The notes beneath the pieces are model-generated. The model was not told where the DNA came from. It searched no databases and was given only the letters and a program-made list of their open reading frames with translations. A stretch of 17,275 nucleotides of DNA, from NCBI GenBank assembly GCA_947632165.1, contig CANROI010000010.1, positions 1 through 17,275 on the forward strand, read 5' to 3'. Source of the DNA: an uncultured Clostridia bacterium. Lineage in GTDB: Bacteria > Bacillota > Clostridia > Christensenellales > Borkfalkiaceae. Positions within the stretch are counted from its first letter, which is position 1. Each line of letters opens with the position of its first letter. The position numbers and the translations under genes were made by a program. Shown one piece after another: positions 7,616 through 14,874 of the stretch.

Positions 7616-7651
7616 AGCGTAGTGTTGAATAGAATTTGAAGGAGAAATATC

Positions 7652-7915
7652 GTGGCTAACATCAAATCCGCAAAAAAGCGCGTTCTCGTCACCGAAAAGA
7701 AGACGATGCAGAACAAGGCGATCAAGTCCGCACTGAAGACGCAGATCAAGAAATTCCTCGCCGCCGTGAGCGCCGGGGACAAGGAGACGGCGGGTAAACT
7801 CTATCCCGAGACCGTTTCTGCGATCGATTCCGCTGCGTCGAAGGGCATTCTGCACAAGAACAACGCGGCGAATAAGAAGGCAAAGCTCGCAAAGAAGCTC
7901 TCCGCCATCGCATAA
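7652..7915 (+). CDS. rpsT: 30S ribosomal protein S20
   Basis: An 87-residue, strongly basic protein with the S20 N-terminus MANIKSAKKRV and the K-N-x-A-x-N-K-K-A-K-L motif near the C-terminus. S20 binds the 16S rRNA early in small-subunit assembly. Translation starts at a GTG (7652-7654) with AAGGAG 7 bases upstream; the length and the conserved MANIKSA start confirm it. It is a single-gene unit with its own promoter and terminator. In several bacteria S20 represses its own translation through its leader, and a non-ATG start is often part of that, but no such control is demonstrated here. Confidence 0.97.
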   Translation: MANIKSAKKRVLVTEKKTMQNKAIKSALKTQIKKFLAAVSAGDKETAGKLYPETVSAIDSAASKGILHKNNAANKKAKLAKKLSAIA

Positions 7916-7936
7916 TCAACGAGATCTCTTTTTTCG

Positions 7937-7968
7937 GGCGCTCCTTGTAAGGGGCGCCTTATTTTCGT
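7937..7968 (+). terminator. possible first rpsT terminator
   Basis: GGCGCTCC (7937-7944) pairs with GGGGCGCC (7951-7958), with one U-G wobble and a short loop, followed by TTATTTT. It begins 21 bases after the rpsT stop. The U-rich tail is interrupted, so it may be weak. Confidence 0.5.
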
Positions 7969-7983
7969 CTCCCTCCGCCGCGG

Positions 7984-8009
7984 GCCGCAGCCGCCCTGCG
8001 GCTTTTTTT
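7984..8009 (+). terminator. intrinsic terminator downstream of rpsT
   Basis: GCCGCAG (7984-7990) and CTGCGGC (7996-8002) form a perfect 7-bp GC-rich stem with a 5-base loop, followed immediately by seven T residues (8003-8009). This is a textbook Rho-independent terminator and separates rpsT from the polyamine operon. Bases 8010-8109 hold nothing else I can identify. Confidence 0.78.
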
Positions 8010-8109
8010 GACGCTTTCTCCCATTTTCCCCCCGTTTTCGTGCAAATCAAACGCCCTCCCGCCCCGGAAGTGTTCACTTTCACAATTTCGGAAATCTTAT
8101 GGGAAACGG

Positions 8110-8138
8110 TTGACATATTGCCCCTCTTATATTATACT
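8110..8138 (+). promoter_or_regulatory. promoter of the regulator-potABCD operon
   Basis: TTGACA (8110-8115) and TATACT (8133-8138) are separated by exactly 17 bases, a strong sigma-A match. Transcription would start near 8145, leaving a leader of about 100 AT-rich bases before the regulator gene. No other convincing promoter is seen before potA, so the five genes are probably one transcript. Confidence 0.85.
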
Positions 8139-8160
8139 ATACCGCGTCGTGTTTATTTTT

Positions 8161-8217
8161 ATTAAACTTTCAGTTTACTTTTACGAAAGTTTTATAAAAG
8201 ACAGCCAAAAGTTTAAT
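8161..8217. promoter_or_regulatory. repeated half-site cluster, candidate operator
   Basis: ATTAAACTTT (8161-8170) and AAAGTTTAAT (8208-8217) are exact 10-base reverse complements. A third near-copy, AAAGTTTTAT, lies at 8186-8195, 22 bases (about two helical turns) before the last one. GTTTAC (8173-8178) and GTAAAC (8222-8227) form a further inverted pair. Lying just downstream of the promoter and upstream of an XRE-cupin regulator, these are plausible binding sites for that regulator. An RNA structure in the leader is the alternative. Confidence 0.45.
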
Positions 8218-8248
8218 ATTTGTAAACACGCGGGAGGTGGACCGGAAT

Positions 8249-8782
8249 ATGGAACTCGGTGCAAAACTCAGAGACATGCGCCAACGCAAGAACCTGACGC
8301 AGGAGGAACTCGCGGACCGCTGCGAACTGACCAAGGGGTACATTTCGCAGCTCGAGAACGACCTCACGAGCCCCTCGATCGCAACGCTCGTCGACCTGCT
8401 CAACGCGCTCGGAAGCAATCTTTCCGACTTTTTCCATGAGGAGGCGGAGGAAAAGATCGTCTTCCCCGAGGAAGAATATATCGAGAAGCAGTCGGAGGGG
8501 ATGAAGCTCGAATGGGTGATCCCCAACGCGCAGAAAAATATGATGGAGCCCGTGCTCGTGGAGCTCGGGCCCGGCGCGGCGACGGGCGTGGATTTCCCCC
8601 ATGAGGGCGAAGAGTTCGGATATGTGCTCGAGGGAAAGCTCGCGATCGTAAAAGACGGCAAGGCGCATCCCGTCCAAAAGGGCGAGAGCTTCTATTATAC
8701 CGCAAACAAAGAACACTATATCCTCAACAGAGGGCGCGGAAGGGCGCGGTTCCTGTGGATCTCCACCCCGCCGAACTTCTGA
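8249..8782 (+). CDS. XRE-family transcriptional regulator with C-terminal cupin domain
   Basis: The 177-residue product has an N-terminal helix-turn-helix (about residues 3-60, core LTQEELADRCELTKGYISQL) and a C-terminal small beta-barrel cupin (about 100-175) with H118, E122 and H156 at candidate metal or ligand positions. This domain pair is that of PuuR-like regulators, often encoded beside polyamine or amino acid uptake genes, where the cupin probably senses the ligand. I chose the ATG at 8249 because GGAGGTGG ends 8 bases upstream and it gives the standard XRE N-terminus; a GTG at 8237 lies inside that ribosome binding site. potA starts 37 bases downstream on the same strand, so it is probably the local regulator of spermidine/putrescine import. 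Confidence 0.88.
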   Translation: MELGAKLRDMRQRKNLTQEELADRCELTKGYISQLENDLTSPSIATLVDLLNALGSNLSDFFHEEAEEKIVFPEEEYIEKQSEGMKLEWVIPNAQKNMMEPVLVELGPGAATGVDFPHEGEEFGYVLEGKLAIVKDGKAHPVQKGESFYYTANKEHYILNRGRGRARFLWISTPPNF

Positions 8783-8819
8783 GCCCCTCGCCCCGCAAAC
8801 GACCATAAGGAGAATCACG

Positions 8820-10325
8820 ATGGCAGAAAAAATTATCGAACTGAAGAACGTCACCAAGGCCTACGGCGACAACGTCGTCATCGAGGACGTGAGCTTCTAC
8901 GTGAAGAAAGGAGAGTTCATCACCTTCCTCGGCCCGTCGGGCTGCGGCAAGACGACGACGCTGCGCATGATCGCGGGCTTCGATCTGCCCACGAGCGGGA
9001 AGATCCTTCTCAACGGGCAGGATATCTCCCTGCTCCCGCCGAACAAGCGGCCCGTGAACACCGTCTTCCAGCGCTATGCGCTCTTCCCCCATCTCAACGT
9101 ATTCGAGAACATCGCCTTCGGGCTCCGCTGCAAGCGGGTGGAGAATACGTATGAGAACGACAAGGGCGACCGCTATACCAAAAAGGAAAAGCTCTCCAAA
9201 AAAGAGATCTCCGAAAAGGTGAAGAAGGCGCTCGAGATCGTCGACCTCGAGGGCTTCGAGAAGCGGTCCATCTCCACCCTCTCGGGCGGACAGCAGCAGC
9301 GGGTCGCGATCGCGCGTGCCATCGTCAACGAGCCCGAGATCCTGCTCCTCGACGAGCCGCTCGGCGCGCTCGACCTCAAGATGCGCAAAGAGATGCAGAT
9401 CGAGCTCAAAGAGATGCACCGCCGGCTCGGCATCACCTTTATTTACGTCACCCACGACCAGGAGGAGGCACTCACGATGTCGGATACGATCGTCGTGATG
9501 TCCGACGGCGTCGTCCAGCAGATCGGCACCCCCAAGGGGATCTATGACGAGCCCGCCAACACCTTCGTCGCCGACTTCATCGGCGAGAGCAACATCTTCG
9601 GCGGCACGGTGGTGGGCGAGCGGAAGGTCAAGTTCTGCGGCAAGACCTTCGACTGTGTGGACGACTTCGAAAAGAACGAGATTGTCGACGTCGTCGTGCG
9701 TCCCGAGGACATCCACATGTGCGCGCCCGAAGAGGGACAGCTCAAGGGAAAGGTGATCTCCGTCGTTTTCAAAGGGATCCACTACGAGATCACGGCGACG
9801 GTCGGCAAATACGAAGTCGTGATCCAGAGCACCGAAAAACGGCAGGAGGGCGAGGTGATCGGCATGAAGATCCCCGCCGAGGAGATCCACCTCATGAAGC
9901 CGAAATACACCAAGAACGTGTTCGACGGCGTGATCACCAAGCACAACACGGTGGAATTTGCCGACGGCGAATTTGAATGCGACGTCACGCAGCTCTATCC
10001 GGGCAGCCATGTCGACGAGGAGGAATACCTCATCACGGCGGAGGGCGAAAAGATCGACCTCACGGGCACGGAGGTGACGGTCGAGGTCGGGCTGGACGAC
10101 ATCACGATCAGCGACGACGCAGAGGCGGGCGGCACGACCGGCCACATCATATCCATTATTTATAAGGGCGACCATTACCGTCTCATCGTCCGCACGGACG
10201 AGAGCGAAGAGGACTTCGTCTTTTCGACGGGCGACCTCTGGAACGAAAACGACTTCGTCTCCGTAATCATTCCGAAGGAGAAAATCAAACTGACGCTCAA
10301 GCATACGGAGGAAAAGAAGAAATGA
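8820..10325 (+). CDS. potA: spermidine/putrescine ABC transporter ATP-binding protein
   Basis: The cytoplasmic ATPase of the PotABCD polyamine importer. The ATPase domain is complete: Walker A GPSGCGKT (residues 38-45), Q-loop Gln84, signature LSGGQ (154-158), Walker B ILLLDEP (174-180) and switch His212. At 501 residues it is about 130 longer than usual PotA. The extra length comes from a charged Lys/Glu-rich insertion around residues 107-128 and a duplicated C-terminal TOBE-like module: GKVISVVFKGIHY (310-322) through about 360, and GHIISIIYKGDHY (441-453) through about 494, joined by a divergent linker. AAGGAG sits 7 bases before the ATG. The stop overlaps potB as ATGA. Confidence 0.95.
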   Translation: MAEKIIELKNVTKAYGDNVVIEDVSFYVKKGEFITFLGPSGCGKTTTLRMIAGFDLPTSGKILLNGQDISLLPPNKRPVNTVFQRYALFPHLNVFENIAFGLRCKRVENTYENDKGDRYTKKEKLSKKEISEKVKKALEIVDLEGFEKRSISTLSGGQQQRVAIARAIVNEPEILLLDEPLGALDLKMRKEMQIELKEMHRRLGITFIYVTHDQEEALTMSDTIVVMSDGVVQQIGTPKGIYDEPANTFVADFIGESNIFGGTVVGERKVKFCGKTFDCVDDFEKNEIVDVVVRPEDIHMCAPEEGQLKGKVISVVFKGIHYEITATVGKYEVVIQSTEKRQEGEVIGMKIPAEEIHLMKPKYTKNVFDGVITKHNTVEFADGEFECDVTQLYPGSHVDEEEYLITAEGEKIDLTGTEVTVEVGLDDITISDDAEAGGTTGHIISIIYKGDHYRLIVRTDESEEDFVFSTGDLWNENDFVSVIIPKEKIKLTLKHTEEKKK

Positions 10326-11131
10326 AATTCCCCCGCTTCACCAGAAAGACGCTCTGCATCCCCTATGCCGTCTTTCTCATCTTCTTCGTCATCGTACCAA
10401 TGCTCGTGATCCTCTTTTACGCGTTCACGGACGATGAAATGCACGTTTCGTTCGAGAACTTCATCAAATTCTTCTCCGATCCGACCAAGCTCTCGACGAT
10501 CGTCTATTCCCTCGTGATCGCGCTCGTGACGACGGTCGTCTGCCTCGTGATCGCCTATCCCGTTGCCTACATTTTGGCGCGGAGCAAGCTCAAAAAGAAG
10601 TTCGTGATCCTGATGCTCTTCGTGCTCCCCATGTGGATCAACTTCGTCCTCAGGGTGAATGCGCTCCGGGAGATCTTCAACCTGCTCTCCCGCTCGCCCG
10701 CGCTCGAATGGCTTGCGGACGCGAACTACTTCAAGACGGTGTTCGGCATGGTGTTCGACTTTTTGCCCTTCATGATCCTGCCCCTCTATACGACGATCAC
10801 GAAGATCGACAACAGCCTCTATGAGGCGAGCGCCGACCTCGGCGGAAGCGCCCTGACGACCTTCTCGCGCGTGACGCTTCCCCTCTCGATGCCGGGCATC
10901 ATGAGCGGCGTCACGATGGTGTTCCTGCCCTCGATGACGAACTACGTCGTAAGCGACATGCTCGGCAATGCGAAGGTCACGATCATCGGCAAATTTATCT
11001 ATGACTACTTCGGCAACGATTGGCACATGGGATCCATGATCGCGCTCGTGCTCCTCGTCGTCGTGTTCCTCTCGACCTGGCTGTCGGGCGGGTTTACTTC
11101 GGAAGAAAACGTCAGGGGGGCAAATCTATGA
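10322..11131 (+). CDS. potB: spermidine/putrescine ABC transporter permease PotB
   Basis: One of the two inner-membrane subunits of the polyamine importer. The 269-residue product shows about six hydrophobic helices and the cytoplasmic EAA loop, YEASADLGGSALTTF (residues 167-181) followed by LPLSMPGIMSG, which docks on PotA. The segment LPSMTNYVVSDMLG (202-215) is typical of PotB. Its start overlaps the potA stop by four bases (ATGA), and its own stop overlaps potC the same way, implying coupled translation and matched subunit amounts. Confidence 0.95.
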   Translation: MKFPRFTRKTLCIPYAVFLIFFVIVPMLVILFYAFTDDEMHVSFENFIKFFSDPTKLSTIVYSLVIALVTTVVCLVIAYPVAYILARSKLKKKFVILMLFVLPMWINFVLRVNALREIFNLLSRSPALEWLADANYFKTVFGMVFDFLPFMILPLYTTITKIDNSLYEASADLGGSALTTFSRVTLPLSMPGIMSGVTMVFLPSMTNYVVSDMLGNAKVTIIGKFIYDYFGNDWHMGSMIALVLLVVVFLSTWLSGGFTSEENVRGANL

Positions 11132-11943
11132 ACAAGAAAAAACTGCTTCTCTCCTGCCTCAAATGGGCCTTTGTGGGGCTCGCCCTGCTGCTGCTCTACG
11201 CGCCCATCCTCCTACTCGCCGTCTACAGCTTCGACAAGACGGACATGATCGGCAAATTCGAAGGGTTCTCCCTTGTGCACTATGCCGCCCTCTTCTCGGA
11301 CAGCAAGGTGCTCGGCATGATCGGCAACACCCTCCTTTTAGCGCTCGCCGCGGCGGTCCTCTCCACCCTGCTCGGCACGACGGGCGCGCTCGGCATGTTC
11401 TACTGCAAGAAACGGATCAAGAGCGCCATCCATGTCGTCTCGCAGATCCCCGTCATCAATGCCGAGATCGTCACCGCGCTCGCACTCTGCGTCACCTTTG
11501 TGGCGCTCGGGATCCCCAAGTCATACTTCTCCTTGCTCATCGGGCACATGGTGATCTGCACCCCCTTCGTGGTGCTCTCGGTCATGCCCAAACTCAAGCA
11601 GATGGACAACTCCCTCTATGAGGCGGCGCTCGACCTCGGCGCGAGCCCCTTCAAGGCGCTCATGAAGGTCGTGCTCCCGCAGATCATTCCGGGGGTCATC
11701 TCGGGCTTTATGCTTGCGATCACCCTCTCCCTCGACGACTACATCGTCACGATGTACACCCGTCCCGCGGGCTTCGAGACGATCTCGACCTACGTCTATA
11801 ACGCGACGACCAAGGGCAACGCCCACACGGCGGCGACGCTCTCCTCTTTCTGGGCGCTCACGACCATCATCTTCGTGATCATCGTGCTGTTTGTCGTCGT
11901 ATCCAACCTCACGGGAAAGAAACGCAAGGAGGCAGACCGATGA
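11128..11943 (+). CDS. potC: spermidine/putrescine ABC transporter permease PotC
   Basis: The second membrane subunit of the polyamine importer, pairing with PotB. The 271-residue product has about six hydrophobic helices and the EAA loop YEAALDLGASPFKAL (residues 164-178), followed by the PotC-typical SLDDYIVTMY (201-210). I place the start at the ATG 11128 inside ATGA, overlapping the potB stop, with a G-rich AGGGGGG 8 bases upstream. Longer in-frame versions starting upstream would overlap potB heavily and lack a family match. The stop overlaps the potD start by four bases. Confidence 0.95.
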   Translation: MNKKKLLLSCLKWAFVGLALLLLYAPILLLAVYSFDKTDMIGKFEGFSLVHYAALFSDSKVLGMIGNTLLLALAAAVLSTLLGTTGALGMFYCKKRIKSAIHVVSQIPVINAEIVTALALCVTFVALGIPKSYFSLLIGHMVICTPFVVLSVMPKLKQMDNSLYEAALDLGASPFKALMKVVLPQIIPGVISGFMLAITLSLDDYIVTMYTRPAGFETISTYVYNATTKGNAHTAATLSSFWALTTIIFVIIVLFVVVSNLTGKKRKEADR

Positions 11944-13550
11944 AATTCAGACAGATCGCAAGCGTCGCCCTCTCCGCCGCCCTCCTCCTGCCCACGCTCT
12001 CCCTTCTGAGCGGCTGCGGCGGCGAACCCGCCATCACGCTGAGGGTCTATAATTGGGAGGAATACATCGACGACGGCGGCGAAGGGTCCTATGTCTATGA
12101 CCTCGCGCTCGAAGAGGGCGCGGACGAAGACGACATCGTGGCGCCCTCCATCCTCGAGGATTTCGAACAGTGGTACTTTGATACCTACCATGAAAAAGTC
12201 AAGGTCGTCTACTCCACCTTCGGCACAAACGAGGACATGTACAACGAGCTCAAGCTCGGCAATGAGTACGATCTTCTGTGCCCCTCCGACTACATGATCA
12301 TGAAGCTCGCAAACGAGACGAAGGAGGACGGCACGCCCTACCTCGAAAAGTACGACGAGAGCTTCTTCGATAAGTCCGATCCCCTCAACTACTATATCCG
12401 AAACGTCTCCCCCTATATCCAGGAGAAATTCGAGACAAACGCGGGCCTGAATACGCCCGAGGGCTCCCCGAGGTGGAGCGAATATGCCGCGGGGTATATG
12501 TGGGGCACGACGGGATTTGTATACAACCCCGAAGCAAAAGTCGAAGACGGAACAGGCAACTTTGTCGAACTCGGAAAATTCCTCGAAGAACACGGTTGGC
12601 AGACCTTTGTCCATCCCGCTGTGCGCAACAAGATCACGGCGAAGGACAACGTGCGCGACACCTACTTCGCGGCGCTCGGGGTCGCCTTCGAGGAGGAGCT
12701 CCTCGCGCTCGACCGCTCCGCCGACGACTATATCGAAAGGCTCACCGCCTATTTCAACGCGACGGACGAAAAGACGATCGACCGAGTGGAGCCCAAGCTC
12801 ATGGACATCAAGAAGAACATCTACAGCTTCGAGACGGACACGGGCAAGGCGGACATGGTCAGCGGCAAGATCTATATCAACTATGCGTGGAGCGGCGACG
12901 CCGTCTATGCCCTCGATGAGGGCGAAGCGGGCGAGATCGACGAAAAGACGGGCGAGATCAAAGAGGGCTCGCAGATCTTCCTCGATTATTACGTGCCCGA
13001 AGCGGGATCCAACCTCTGGTTCGACGGCTGGGTGATGACGAACGGCGTCACGGAACGCGGCACGAAAAAGGCGGCGCAGGCGTTCGTCAACTATATGTCG
13101 ATGCCCGAGAGCGCCAAGCGCAACAGCTATTACATCGGCTACACCTCGGTGATCGCGGGCGAAAACCGCGAGATGCTCGACTACACCGATTGGCTGTACG
13201 GGGTCGACGAGGAGGAGGGTGAATATTATGACCTGAGTTACTTCTTCGGCTCCGAAGCGGGGATCTATGCGGAAGAGGAGCAGCGGACGAGCCGCCAGCT
13301 CTTTGCGCAGTTCCCGCCCGAGGATGTGATCGCGCGCTGCGCCGTCATGGACTATTACCGCGAGGACGCGAGCGAGCGCATCAACGAGCTCTGGTCGCGC
13401 GTCAAGGCGGAGATGCTCGACGCATGGGCGATCATCGTCATCTGCGTCACCGTTGCCGCGATCGCGCTCTTTACGGTCTTTGTGAAGTTCGGCGGCAAGA
13501 TCGACTTCTTCCGCCCGAAGCCCAAAAAAGGTTACCATAAAGTGAACTGA
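11940..13550 (+). CDS. potD: polyamine-binding lipoprotein PotD with C-terminal membrane anchor
   Basis: The extracytoplasmic polyamine-binding subunit. A signal peptide ends in the lipobox LSGC (lipidated Cys26). PotD hallmarks follow: LRVYNWEEYID (residues 34-44), STFGTNEDMYNELK (92-105), YDLLCPSDYMI (110-120), MWGTTGFVYNP (187-197), YAWSGDAVYAL (315-325) and SNLWFDGW (357-364). Trp317, Trp360 and Asp362 align by motif with ligand-contacting residues W229, W255 and D257 of Escherichia coli PotD. At 536 residues it is far longer than the usual 350. There is an acidic insertion at about 44-68, extra sequence at about 415-480, and a C-terminal hydrophobic helix (about 495-516) followed by a basic tail. 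The last feature suggests a second membrane anchor. The start overlaps potC as ATGA. Confidence 0.93.
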   Translation: MKFRQIASVALSAALLLPTLSLLSGCGGEPAITLRVYNWEEYIDDGGEGSYVYDLALEEGADEDDIVAPSILEDFEQWYFDTYHEKVKVVYSTFGTNEDMYNELKLGNEYDLLCPSDYMIMKLANETKEDGTPYLEKYDESFFDKSDPLNYYIRNVSPYIQEKFETNAGLNTPEGSPRWSEYAAGYMWGTTGFVYNPEAKVEDGTGNFVELGKFLEEHGWQTFVHPAVRNKITAKDNVRDTYFAALGVAFEEELLALDRSADDYIERLTAYFNATDEKTIDRVEPKLMDIKKNIYSFETDTGKADMVSGKIYINYAWSGDAVYALDEGEAGEIDEKTGEIKEGSQIFLDYYVPEAGSNLWFDGWVMTNGVTERGTKKAAQAFVNYMSMPESAKRNSYYIGYTSVIAGENREMLDYTDWLYGVDEEEGEYYDLSYFFGSEAGIYAEEEQRTSRQLFAQFPPEDVIARCAVMDYYREDASERINELWSRVKAEMLDAWAIIVICVTVAAIALFTVFVKFGGKIDFFRPKPKKGYHKVN

Positions 13551-13561
13551 ACGAACAAAAG

Positions 13562-13602
13562 GCCGCGGCGCGGGGCAACTGCCCCGCGCCGCGGCTGTTT
13601 TT
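13562..13602. terminator. bidirectional terminator between potD and metK
   Basis: The 15-base arms 13562-13576 and 13581-13595 are perfect reverse complements around an AACT loop. TGTTTTTAT follows on the plus strand for potD. On the minus strand the hairpin is followed by CTTTTG, which serves convergent metK. It begins 11 bases after the potD stop and ends 15 bases before the metK stop. Confidence 0.85.
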
Positions 13603-13610
13603 ATGTTCTG

Positions 13611-14771
<1,161 letters not shown>

Positions 14772-14800
14772 CTTTCCGGCCTCTCTTTTGTTTCTCCTCT

Positions 14801-14829
14801 ATTATAGAAACCGCGCCGGAAAAAGTCAA
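14801..14829 (-). promoter_or_regulatory. metK promoter
   Basis: On the minus strand TTGACT (14824-14829) and TATAAT (14801-14806) are separated by 17 bases, 29 bases before the metK start. The match is near-perfect and has the same hexamers and spacing as the promoter of the upstream lipoprotein gene. I see no clear terminator between the lipoprotein stop (14875) and this promoter. Confidence 0.85.
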
Positions 14830-14874
14830 CCGAAAACGGGGGGCGATCTTTTTTCATTCCTTAGGAAGGGGATC

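Noticed and set aside
8068..8079. Short inverted repeat AAGTG-TT-CACTT upstream of the pot promoter
   Set aside because: Five-base arms are too short to separate from chance, and there is no second copy nearby.
8724..10304. A 526-codon open frame antisense to potA
   Set aside because: The frame is an exact shadow of potA; its product is rich in Asp, Val, His and Leu as expected from reverse-complemented GC-biased codons, with no domain and no ribosome binding site.
11796..13538. A 580-codon open frame antisense to potD
   Set aside because: Same codon-bias artefact; potD shows clear family motifs across the whole stretch, and the antisense protein resembles nothing.
14772..14874. Possible SAM riboswitch upstream of metK
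   Set aside because: The promoter lies 29 bases before the start codon, leaving too short a leader for any S-box, and no S-box core is visible.
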